Source: an uncultured Flavobacteriales bacterium (GTDB lineage: Bacteria > Bacteroidota > Bacteroidia > Flavobacteriales_D > Sanyastnellaceae). From it: DNA of 29,690 nucleotides. Shown in pieces: positions 16,897-25,103 of the stretch; position 1 is the first letter of the stretch; the number at the start of each line of letters is the position of its first letter. Location: NCBI GenBank assembly GCA_937996585.1, contig CALKUW010000090.1:1-29690 (forward strand), in the 5' to 3' direction. Made by a program: the position numbers and the translations under genes. The notes beneath the pieces were generated by a model, which worked only from the letters and a program-made list of their open reading frames with translations, was not told where the DNA came from and ran no database searches.

Positions 16897-17115
16897 ATGG
16901 CCAAGCAAGCGTCGATCACGCAGGACGGAACCATCACCGAAGCACTCGGGAACGCCATGTTCCGCGTGGAGCTCGAGAATGGGCACGTCATCACGGCGCA
17001 CATCTCCGGGAAGATGAGGAAGTTCTACATCAAGATCCTCCCGGGCGACCGGGTCCGTGTGGACATGAGTCCCTACGACCTGAGCAAGGGCCGCATTTCG
17101 TTCCGATACAAGTAA
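16897..17115 (+). CDS. infA: Translation initiation factor IF-1
   Basis: IF-1 is an OB-fold protein that occupies the ribosomal A site during initiation and works with IF-2 and IF-3. It is exactly 72 residues, the standard length, with the family core ITQDGTITEALGNAMFRVEL (7-26) and ILPGDRVRVDMSPYDLSKGR (47-66). The leader has no Shine-Dalgarno sequence but is A-rich, as is typical for Bacteroidota. It is 14 nt before rpmJ. Confidence 0.98.
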   Translation: MAKQASITQDGTITEALGNAMFRVELENGHVITAHISGKMRKFYIKILPGDRVRVDMSPYDLSKGRISFRYK

Positions 17116-17129
17116 GAATACAGACTGTC

Positions 17130-17246
17130 ATGAAGACCCGTGCTTCCCTCAAAGTCCGCTCTGCGGATTGCAAGATCGTCCGCCGCAAGGGGCGACTCTT
17201 CGTCATCAACAAGAAGAACCCAAAATTCAAGCAGCGCCAGGGTTGA
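17130..17246 (+). CDS. rpmJ: 50S ribosomal protein L36, zinc-free (C-minus) form
   Basis: The smallest 50S protein: 38 residues, running from MKTRASLKVRSADCKIV (1-17) to PKFKQRQG (31-38). The classical C-x2-C-x12-C-x4-H zinc ligands are mostly gone: position 11 is Ser, Cys14 remains, position 27 is Asn, and the His position is Phe33. This is therefore the C-minus form, which does not need zinc. It lies between infA (14 nt) and rpsM (25 nt), its conserved position. Confidence 0.97.
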   Translation: MKTRASLKVRSADCKIVRRKGRLFVINKKNPKFKQRQG

Positions 17247-17271
17247 TCCCCGTCGCTTAAACTGATTCGCC

Positions 17272-17637
17272 ATGGCCCGTATCGCCGGTATCGACATCCC
17301 CCGGAACAAGCGTGGAGTGATTGCCCTGACCTATGTCTACGGCATCGGACGCTCCCGCGCCGCGGACATTCTCACCCAAGCCTCCGTTTCCGAGGACAAG
17401 CGCGTCCAGGATTGGAGCGACGAGGAAATCACCAAGATCCGCGAGATCATCTCCGAGATCCGCGTTGAAGGTGAGCTCCGCTCGGAAGTGCAGATGAACA
17501 TCAAGCGCCTGATGGACATTGGTTGCCAGCGCGGCATCCGCCACCGTCTCGGCCTGCCCCTCCGCGGCCAGCGCACCAAGAACAACTCCCGTACCCGTAA
17601 GGGCAAGCGGAAGACCGTCGCCAACAAGAAGAAGTAA
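17272..17637 (+). CDS. rpsM: 30S ribosomal protein S13
   Basis: Head protein that contacts P-site tRNA and bridges to L5. The product is 121 residues. It opens MARIAGIDIPRNKRGVIALT (1-20) with the helix-turn region YGIGRSRAADIL, and has the C-terminal tRNA-contacting stretch RGIRHRLGLPLRGQRTKNN (86-104) followed by a very basic tail. The 48-nt gap to rpsK is the widest in the cluster, but I see no TAnnTTTG element or hairpin in it. Confidence 0.98.
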   Translation: MARIAGIDIPRNKRGVIALTYVYGIGRSRAADILTQASVSEDKRVQDWSDEEITKIREIISEIRVEGELRSEVQMNIKRLMDIGCQRGIRHRLGLPLRGQRTKNNSRTRKGKRKTVANKKK

Positions 17638-17685
17638 TTCACTGTTCCTGACCCGGAACGCAGAATCGATCAACTCCCCAACACA

Positions 17686-18072
17686 ATGGCCAAGACCACC
17701 AAGAAGTCGAAGAAGAAGGTCAAAGTGGATGCCATGGGCCAGGCCCACATCCACGCCTCCTTCAACAACATCATCATTTCCCTCACCAATGCCACCGGAC
17801 AGGTCATCTCCTGGTCCAGCTCGGGCAAGATGGGATTCCGCGGTTCGAAGAAGAACACGCCTTACGCTGCCCAGTGCGCAGCAGAGGATTGCGGAAAGGA
17901 AGCCATGGAATATGGGCTGAAGAAGGTCAAGGTATTCGTGAAGGGCCCCGGCAGCGGTCGTGAGAGCGCCATCCGGACCCTCCACAACATGGGGATCGAA
18001 GTGACCGAAATCGTGGACATCACCCCGATGCCGCACAACGGCTGCCGCCCTCCCAAGCACCGCCGCGTCTGA
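17686..18072 (+). CDS. rpsK: 30S ribosomal protein S11
   Basis: Platform protein near the E site and the Shine-Dalgarno helix. The product is 128 residues: a Lys-rich N-terminus (KTTKKSKKKVK), then AHIHASFNNIIISLTNATG (20-38) and the C-terminal block VTEIVDITPMPHNGCRPPK (107-125). In Flavobacterium, ribosome structure work links platform proteins such as S11 to sequestration of the anti-Shine-Dalgarno sequence, which fits the SD-less genes around it; that link is from the literature, not from this sequence. Confidence 0.98.
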   Translation: MAKTTKKSKKKVKVDAMGQAHIHASFNNIIISLTNATGQVISWSSSGKMGFRGSKKNTPYAAQCAAEDCGKEAMEYGLKKVKVFVKGPGSGRESAIRTLHNMGIEVTEIVDITPMPHNGCRPPKHRRV

Positions 18073-18105
18073 TTCCAGGGAACCGAAAGAAACAAGCAAG
18101 ACCAC

Positions 18106-18711
18106 ATGGCACGTTACCGCGGACCCAAGTCCAAAATCACCCGCCGCTTCAAGGAGGCCATCTTCGGCCCGGACAAGGCACTCGAGCGCCGTCCTTACGG
18201 ACCCGGCCAGCACGGCCCGAACCGCCGCCGCAAGAAGGAATCCGAGTATTCCGTCCAGCTCGCCGAGAAGCAGAAGGCCAAGTACACCTACGGCATCCTC
18301 GAGCGCCAGTTCCGCAACATGTTCGAGCGCGCCCAGGCCAAGCCCGGCATCACGGGTGAGGTGCTCCTCCAGTTCTGCGAGCTGCGCCTCGACAACGTCG
18401 TCTTCCGACTGAACCTCAGCCCCACCCGCCGTGGAGCCCGCCAGCTGGTGAGCCACCGCCACGTGACCGTCAACGGCAGTGTGGTGAACATCCCATCCTA
18501 CCGCGTGCGTCCCGGAGACGTCGTGGGCGTCCGGGAGAAGTCCAAGTCCCTCGAGGTCGTCACCGGTGCCATTGCGGCCGGAGGACAGCGCCACGAGTGG
18601 CTGGATTGGGATGGCAATGCCCTCGCCGGCACCGTCATTGCAGTCCCCAGCCGTGACCAGATTCCTGAGAACATCAAGGAATCCCTCATCGTCGAGCTCT
18701 ACAGCAAGTAA
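18106..18711 (+). CDS. rpsD: 30S ribosomal protein S4
   Basis: Primary 16S rRNA binder that initiates 30S body assembly and helps hold mRNA at the entry channel. The product is 201 residues. The N-terminus lacks the four-Cys zinc site of some S4 proteins, so it is a C-minus type. The S4 RNA-binding domain starts at about 93 (LRLDNVVFRL) and includes ARQLVSHRHVTVNGSVVNIP (111-130). It is 33 nt after rpsK and 21 nt before rpoA. In E. coli S4 represses the alpha operon through a pseudoknot; I see no equivalent here. Confidence 0.98.
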   Translation: MARYRGPKSKITRRFKEAIFGPDKALERRPYGPGQHGPNRRRKKESEYSVQLAEKQKAKYTYGILERQFRNMFERAQAKPGITGEVLLQFCELRLDNVVFRLNLSPTRRGARQLVSHRHVTVNGSVVNIPSYRVRPGDVVGVREKSKSLEVVTGAIAAGGQRHEWLDWDGNALAGTVIAVPSRDQIPENIKESLIVELYSK

Positions 18712-18732
18712 TCACAACCCAGCACTACCGAT

Positions 18733-19725
18733 ATGGCGATTCTCGATTTTCAGCAGCCAGACAAGGTCATCATGCTCGATTCCGATGACTTCAACGGACG
18801 GTTCGAATTCCGTCCGCTGGAGCCCGGTTTCGGAGTGACCATCGGCAACGCGCTCCGGCGCATCATGCTCTCCAGCCTGGAGGGCTATGCCATCACGCAG
18901 CTCCGCATCGAAGGTGTAGAGCACGAGTTCAGCACCATCAAGGGTGTGGTGGAGGATGTCACCGAAATGGTGCTCAACCTCAAGCAGGTCCGCTTCAAGC
19001 GCCAGATTGAGGATGTCGACCACGAGGTGGTCAACGTCGTCATTGGCGGTCAGGATTCCTTCGTGGCCGGTGACATCGGCAAGTTCACTTCCGCCTTCCA
19101 GGTGATGAACCCCGATCATGTCATCTGCAACCTCGATTCCAACGTGCAGCTCAATATGGAGCTCCGCATCTCCAAGGGCCGTGGCTACGTGCCCGCCGAG
19201 GAGAACAAGCACGAGGACGCGACCGTCGACACGATTTTCATCGATTCCATCTTCACGCCGATCCGGAATGTGAAGTACGACATCGAGAACTACCGTGTGG
19301 AGCAGAAGACCGACTACGAAAAGCTCAACCTCGAGCTTCAGTGTGACGGGTCCATCGCTCCCAAGGACGCCCTCCAGGAGGCTGCCCGCATTCTGATCGA
19401 ACACTTCATGCTCTTCAGCGAAGAGCGCATCACCCTCGACTTCGTGGAGAAGAATGAGGCCGAGGAACTCGACGAGAGCTCCCTGCACATGCGTCACCTG
19501 CTCAAGACCAAGTTGGTCGACATGGACCTGAGCGTGCGCGCCCTGAACTGCTTGAAGGCAGCCGACATCGACAGCCTCGGTGACCTGGTGGCCTACAACA
19601 AGAACGACCTGTTGAAGTTCCGCAACTTCGGCAAGAAGAGCCTGACCGAGCTCGAGGACCTCGTGGAAAGCAAGGGCCTGCAATTCGGCATGAACGTCAG
19701 CAAGTACAAGTTGGACTCGGAGTAA
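18733..19725 (+). CDS. rpoA: RNA polymerase alpha subunit
   Basis: Scaffold subunit: two alpha NTDs nucleate beta and beta', and the CTDs contact UP-element DNA and activators. The product is 330 residues. The NTD has the assembly helix GFGVTIGNALRRIMLSSLEG (32-51). The CTD (about 255-320) has SVRALNCLK with R269, equivalent to the DNA-contacting E. coli R265, and NFGKKSLTELEDLV (298-311). It lies in the normal S4-alpha-L17 context. Confidence 0.98.
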   Translation: MAILDFQQPDKVIMLDSDDFNGRFEFRPLEPGFGVTIGNALRRIMLSSLEGYAITQLRIEGVEHEFSTIKGVVEDVTEMVLNLKQVRFKRQIEDVDHEVVNVVIGGQDSFVAGDIGKFTSAFQVMNPDHVICNLDSNVQLNMELRISKGRGYVPAEENKHEDATVDTIFIDSIFTPIRNVKYDIENYRVEQKTDYEKLNLELQCDGSIAPKDALQEAARILIEHFMLFSEERITLDFVEKNEAEELDESSLHMRHLLKTKLVDMDLSVRALNCLKAADIDSLGDLVAYNKNDLLKFRNFGKKSLTELEDLVESKGLQFGMNVSKYKLDSE

Positions 19726-19749
19726 TCCGGGAGATAAACGTCCGTCACC

Positions 19750-20496
19750 ATGAGACACGGAAAGAAATTCAACCACCTCGGCCGCAAGACCGCCCACCGC
19801 AAGGCGATGATGGCGAACATGGCCTGCAGCTTGATCGAGCACAAGCGCATCACCACGACCGTGGCCAAGGCCAAGGCGCTGCGTGGATACGTCGAGCCGC
19901 TCGTGAACCGCTCCAAGGAGGACAGCACCCACAGCCGCCGCGTCTGCTTCCGCTACCTGCGGGACAAGCATGCCGTCAGCGAGCTGTTCACGGAGGTCGG
20001 CCCCAAGGTGTCCACCCGGGAGGGCGGCTACACCCGCATCGTCCGCACGGGCAACCGTCTGGGTGACAATGCCGAGATGTGCATGATCGAGCTCGTCGAC
20101 TTCAACGAGCTGTACGGCAACGAGGCCAAGTCCAAGAAGAAGCGCAGCCGCCGTTCCCGCCGTGGAGGTGGTGCTGCTGCCGCTGCTGCTCCTGCAGCCG
20201 AGGCCGCTGCTGCTGAAGTGGTGGAGGAAGTAGCCGTGGAGGCTGCTGAGGCCGCCACCGAGGAGGCTCCGGCTGCTGAGGCTGCCGCTGAGGAAGCACC
20301 CGCCGAGGAAGCTCCGGCTGCTGAGGCTGCCGCTGAGGAAGCACCCGCTGAGGAGGCTCCGGCTGCTGAGGCTGCTGCCGAGGAAGCGCCCGCCGAAGAG
20401 GCTCCAGCTGCTGAGGCTGCTGCCGAGGAAGCGCCCGCGGATGACGCAGGTGACGCTCCCGCCGAAGACGGTGAGGAGGAGAAGCCTGCCGAGTAA
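19750..20496 (+). CDS. rplQ: 50S ribosomal protein L17 with long Ala/Glu/Pro-rich C-terminal tail
   Basis: L17 binds 23S rRNA near the tunnel exit. Residues 1-123 form a normal L17 core (MRHGKKFNHLGRKTAHRKAM at 1-20, GGYTRIVRTGNRLGDNAEM at 92-110). After it comes a basic linker rich in Lys and Arg (127-140), then an acidic low-complexity tail to residue 248. The tail includes four identical 15-residue repeats (EEAPAAEAAAEEAPA, 171-230). Many bacterial L17 proteins are 115-130 residues and Bacteroidota versions about 160, so 248 is unusually long. No frameshift is needed: codon use in the tail resembles the core, and the terminator follows the TAA by 22 nt. Last gene of the supercluster. Confidence 0.97.
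   Translation: MRHGKKFNHLGRKTAHRKAMMANMACSLIEHKRITTTVAKAKALRGYVEPLVNRSKEDSTHSRRVCFRYLRDKHAVSELFTEVGPKVSTREGGYTRIVRTGNRLGDNAEMCMIELVDFNELYGNEAKSKKKRSRRSRRGGGAAAAAAPAAEAAAAEVVEEVAVEAAEAATEEAPAAEAAAEEAPAEEAPAAEAAAEEAPAEEAPAAEAAAEEAPAEEAPAAEAAAEEAPADDAGDAPAEDGEEEKPAE
20260..20439 (+). repeat. rplQ: 4 x 45-bp tandem repeat in the rplQ tail
   Basis: Four contiguous 45-nt units, in frame, each encode the same 15 residues (EEAPAAEAAAEEAPA). The units differ from each other at a few third-codon positions only; every difference I see is synonymous. Copies 1 and 2 differ at two bases, copies 3 and 4 at three. Confidence 0.95.
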
Positions 20497-20518
20497 GGCG
20501 TCGCTGACCACAAATGCG

Positions 20519-20549
20519 AAAAGGGAGGCCGGTCAAGGCCTCCCTTTTT
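20519..20549 (+). terminator. Intrinsic terminator of the ribosomal supercluster
   Basis: Perfect hairpin: GGGAGGCC (20523-20530), 6-nt loop, GGCCTCCC (20537-20544), followed by TTTTT. The A run before the stem pairs with the T run, giving 12 bp in all. It lies 22 nt after the rplQ stop codon. Confidence 0.93.
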
Positions 20550-20570
20550 CGTTCAGGGCCCCGTGGACAT

Positions 20571-20607
20571 CTGTTCATAGCCTGTTGTCATCCAAAGGCT
20601 TGAACAG
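20571..20607. promoter_or_regulatory. Imperfect inverted repeat upstream of carA
   Basis: CTGTTCA (20571-20577), one unpaired T, and AGCCT (20579-20583) pair with AGGCT and TGAACAG (20596-20607) across a 12-nt loop. This makes a 12-bp stem with one bulge and no following T run, so it is not a typical terminator. It lies just upstream of the candidate carA promoter and could be an operator. Function is inferred only. Confidence 0.45.
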
Positions 20608-20631
20608 GGCTTTCGGGCTGTTTATGCGGGC

Positions 20632-20639
20632 TATCTTCG
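20632..20639 (+). promoter_or_regulatory. Candidate -7 promoter element of carA-eno
   Basis: TATCTTCG differs at one base from TAnnTTTG and ends 7 nt before the carA ATG. A weak -33 candidate (TTTC at 20611-20614) lies about 18 nt upstream. A promoter is expected here because a strong terminator isolates carA from rplQ. The transcript leader would be at most a few bases. Confidence 0.45.
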
Positions 20640-20646
20640 CGCCTCG

Positions 20647-21785
20647 ATGGCGCAGATCGATTCACCAGCACCCCCCCAACCCGACACGGCTGTCCTGCTC
20701 CTCGATGACGGAACCCGTTTCGAAGGGTTGGCCATAGGAGCCAAGGGGACCACCACCGGAGAGGTGGCGTTCAACACCGGCATGTACGGTTACCAGGAAA
20801 TTTTCACCGACCCCAGCTACAAGGGGCAGGTCCTTGTCATGGCCACGGCGCACATCGGCAATTATGGCGTGCACGGCGAGGAGAATGAAAGCGGCCAGAC
20901 CCAGATTGCGGGGTTGGTCGTGCGCAACTTCAGTGAAGTCGCTAGCCGGGTGGGGGACATTGAACCCCTGGCCGACCGCCTCGAGCGGGACGGCATCGTC
21001 GGCATTGCTGAAATCGACACGCGCGGCCTCATCCAGCACATCCGGGACTGCGGAGCCATGAATGCGCTCATCAGCAGCGATGGCACTCCGGAAGCGGAGC
21101 TTTTGGAGCGCCTCAAGGCGACCCCATCGATGGAAGGGCTCGAGTTGTCGAGCCGCGTGACGCGGGAGGCAGCCGAGGATGCCGGAGATCCGGATTCCGA
21201 AGTCCGCATCGCCTTGCTCGACCTCGGCAACAAGGAGAACATCACGCGCTGCCTGGTGGAGCGCGGTGCCTTTGTCCGTCAGTTCCCGATGGACACCCCA
21301 TTGGACGAGATGCGACAATGGGCCCCGACGGGGTGGATGATTTCAAATGGCCCCGGCGATCCGTCGGCCATGCCCGATACCATTGCCCTCATCCGCGACA
21401 TCATTGCACTGGCGCAGCCCGTTTTCGGCATCTGTCTGGGACACCAGCTGATCGCCTTGAGCCAGGGCCTGAAGACCGAGAAGATGTTCCAGGGCCACCG
21501 CGGGGTGAACCATCCCGTCAAGGACTTGGAGAGCGGCAAATGCGAGATCACTTCGCAGAACCACGGCTTCGTCGTGAGCCGCGATTCCGTCGCCGGGGTA
21601 CCGAATGTCAAGGTCACCCACGAACACCTCAATGACGGCACGGTCGCCGGCATCAAACTCGAGGATCAGCCGGTCTTCTCGGTGCAGTTCCACCCTGAGG
21701 CCAGCGCGGGTCCACACGACAGCCGCCACCTCTTTGACCGGTTCATCCAGCACATCAAACAACACACCCCTTTGCACACCGCCTA

Positions 21786-21786
<1 letters not shown>
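20647..21786 (+). CDS. carA: Carbamoyl-phosphate synthase small subunit (glutaminase)
   Basis: CarA hydrolyses glutamine and passes ammonia to CarB, which makes carbamoyl phosphate for pyrimidine and arginine synthesis. The product is 379 residues. The CPSase small-chain N-terminal domain runs to about 150 (NTGMYGYQEIFTDPSYKGQ, 43-61). A class I glutamine amidotransferase domain follows, with nucleophile C263 (FGICLGHQL) and partners H349 and E351 (FHPEAS). The ATG at 20647 is the only Met before the conserved core. carB is not in the window. The stop codon overlaps the eno start by one base. Confidence 0.96.
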
Positions 21787-23063
<1,277 letters not shown>

Positions 23064-23087
23064 ACGGAGAGAGGAGAACAGAACATG

Positions 23088-23118
23088 AAAAAGGGGACCC
23101 TGAACGGGTCCCCTTTTT
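23088..23118. terminator. Bidirectional intrinsic terminator between eno and the convergent surface operon
   Basis: A run of five A, GGGGACCC (23093-23100), loop TGAAC, GGGTCCCC (23106-23113), then five T: a 13-bp perfect stem. The A run on one side and T run on the other let it work in both directions, ending carA-eno (plus) and the minus-strand operon whose last stop codon is at 23153. Confidence 0.92.
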
Positions 23119-23152
23119 CATGGTGTCAAAGTTGGTGTGGAACGAAGGGGCC

Positions 23153-25099
23153 TCAGTTCTCCTGGTCCGGCGTACGGACCACGAGGAACTCGGTCCTCCG
23201 GTTTTCCTGGTGCTTGGCTTCAGAGCAGGGGACCCCGTTGCTGCATTCATTGCGCAACTCACCTTCTCCAACGCCAACAGGAAGAACTTGCGATTCCGGT
23301 ACGCCCAAATCCACGAGGTAGCGGGCAGCCGAGGCAGCCCTGCGCTCGCTGAGACGCTGGTTGTAGCGATCAGAGCCCCGCGCGTCGCAATGCGACCGCA
23401 GCTCGACTTCGATTCCAGGCCGGCCTTTCAGGAAGTCCGCTACGAGCGACAGGGCAGGCTTCGCCTCCTCGCGCAGACGGTAGCTGTCGTAATCCCAGCG
23501 GATTTCCGGCAGCTCGAAACTGTCACCTGCGCGGATGGCGCTGGCGTATTCTTCATTGGCCAGTTCGCTCGTAGGTGTCAGCTCGATGGTCACCTGCATT
23601 TCCCGGGCCAGCGGATCCTTGGGTGTATCGATGGTGATGTTCTCTGCGAAATACGTCTCCATCGTGGCTTCCGCCCGGAAGGTGCGTCCATGGGGGAGGT
23701 TGAGTTCGAAGGAGCCGTCCGCTGCGCTCGTGAGGGCGATGGCGGCACCGTCCTCGGAATCGAGCAGGTCCACGCGCGCATCGGGAATGGGTTCACCGGA
23801 TTCGCTGTCCACGACGGTACCCCGGACGAGCAGGGGCTTGTCGACGATGCGGAACGTCATGATGCGGTCGTATCCATAGCGGTCCGAGGACATGAAGCCG
23901 GACTTGCCATCGTCATTGAAGGCGATGCCAAAGTCGTCGCTCTGGCTGTTCAGCGGGTAGTCCAAGTGTACAGGTGCTCCCCAGTTTCCACCTTCATCGC
24001 GAATGGAGTACAGTATGTCGAGACCACCGAGCGTGATCTGTGCATCCGAAGCATAGAACAGGGTGTCGTTGCCCTTGAGGCTGGGGAACACATCGTCTCC
24101 TGCACTGTTGACCTGAGCTCCAAGGTTGACGGGAGGGAAGGCCCAAGTATCGCCGTTGCGCTTGATTTTCCAGAGGTCCATGCCCCCGTAGCCGCCGGGC
24201 ATGTCGCTCGAGAAGTAAAGGGTCTTGCCATCCGGGCTGTATGCGGGATGGGCAAACATGTTGGCTCCCTCACTCAATCCGATTTCAATCGGGTTCATCC
24301 ATTCCTCCAATCCCTTGCGGGCATAGAAGATGGTCGTGTTGTTCACGGACTCCTCATCGAGGAGCAGTTTGCCCGCCTTTTCGGGAGCGTGGTTGCTCCG
24401 CGTGAAGATGAGCATGGCGCCGTCAGGCGACATAGTGGCGATGCCATCGTGGAAAGGGCCGTTGACGCCCGGCGTCAGGGTGGGGGTGCCACCGCTCACC
24501 GGTACCTGGTACAGGTCCGTGAAGCTCAAGTCCGTGTAGGGGTCTCGCGCACCAGGCTTCTCGAGGGCGCCGGTGAAGTACAGGGTGTTCCCAAAACGGA
24601 AGGGAGCAAAGGCCGAGCGGATGCCCGCGAGGTCGAAGGGGGAAAGTTCGAAGGCGGAAGTGTCGCGGGATGCGTCCTGCGCGAGGACGGCGCTGTAACG
24701 GAGCGCTGCGGCCCTTTCGTTTCCAGGATCCCGTTGGCTCACCTCACTGAGGATGCGTTCGGCCTCCGTGTAGCGCTTCTGCTTGAACAGGGCCTCGGCG
24801 TAGGCGATGCGGTCGTCGTCCGTCGCGTCGGGCTGTGCCACGAGGATGGCATAGGCCGATGCCGCTTCCAGCGGTTCGTTGACCAGCGCATGGGAAGCCG
24901 CGAGCTTGCGGTAGGAGTCGGGGTTGGCATCGCGTTGGACGGCCTTCCCGAAATGGTGGATGGCGTCCTGGTAGCGCAGCTCTGCAAAGGCGGAGTCACC
25001 TTCCTCCACGTGGAGGCGGGCGCAACCCGAGAGCGTCATCATCCCCGCAACCAGAAGGCCGAGCAGGATGGTGGAAGAAGTTTGGAATCGCTCTTTCAT
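23153..25099 (-). CDS. TPR / PD40 propeller / OmpA lipoprotein (PorE-like, T9SS-associated)
   Basis: Probable outer-membrane lipoprotein that binds peptidoglycan. The ATG at 25099 gives 648 residues with a lipoprotein signal peptide ending LSGC (Cys26); a GTG 33 nt further upstream would spoil it and overlap the porP-like gene. Order of parts: TPR-like helices (about 32-140), WD40-like PD40 propeller (about 165-415; YSPDGKTLYFSSDMPGG at 287-303), a carboxypeptidase-regulatory-like beta-sandwich (about 425-500; RGTVVDSESGEPIPDARV), and an OmpA C-terminal domain (about 533-648) with SHCDARG and LSERRA. D572 and R587 fit the diaminopimelate-binding pair. This architecture is that of PorE and relatives in the type IX secretion system. 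It lies 4 nt after the PorP/SprF-like gene. Whether it is PorE itself or a paralogue serving this operon cannot be told. Confidence 0.88.
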   Translation of the reverse strand: MKERFQTSSTILLGLLVAGMMTLSGCARLHVEEGDSAFAELRYQDAIHHFGKAVQRDANPDSYRKLAASHALVNEPLEAASAYAILVAQPDATDDDRIAYAEALFKQKRYTEAERILSEVSQRDPGNERAAALRYSAVLAQDASRDTSAFELSPFDLAGIRSAFAPFRFGNTLYFTGALEKPGARDPYTDLSFTDLYQVPVSGGTPTLTPGVNGPFHDGIATMSPDGAMLIFTRSNHAPEKAGKLLLDEESVNNTTIFYARKGLEEWMNPIEIGLSEGANMFAHPAYSPDGKTLYFSSDMPGGYGGMDLWKIKRNGDTWAFPPVNLGAQVNSAGDDVFPSLKGNDTLFYASDAQITLGGLDILYSIRDEGGNWGAPVHLDYPLNSQSDDFGIAFNDDGKSGFMSSDRYGYDRIMTFRIVDKPLLVRGTVVDSESGEPIPDARVDLLDSEDGAAIALTSAADGSFELNLPHGRTFRAEATMETYFAENITIDTPKDPLAREMQVTIELTPTSELANEEYASAIRAGDSFELPEIRWDYDSYRLREEAKPALSLVADFLKGRPGIEVELRSHCDARGSDRYNQRLSERRAASAARYLVDLGVPESQVLPVGVGEGELRNECSNGVPCSEAKHQENRRTEFLVVRTPDQEN

Positions 25100-25103
25100 G
25101 ATG

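Noticed and set aside
17638..17685. Possible internal promoter or attenuator in the widest gap of the cluster (rpsM-rpsK)
   Set aside because: I found no TAnnTTTG element, hairpin or T run in it.
20028..20578. Ala/Ser/Gly-rich and Pro/Gln/Arg-rich open frames antisense to the rplQ tail
   Set aside because: They mirror the 45-bp repeat in other frames; repeats of 3n length keep all frames open.
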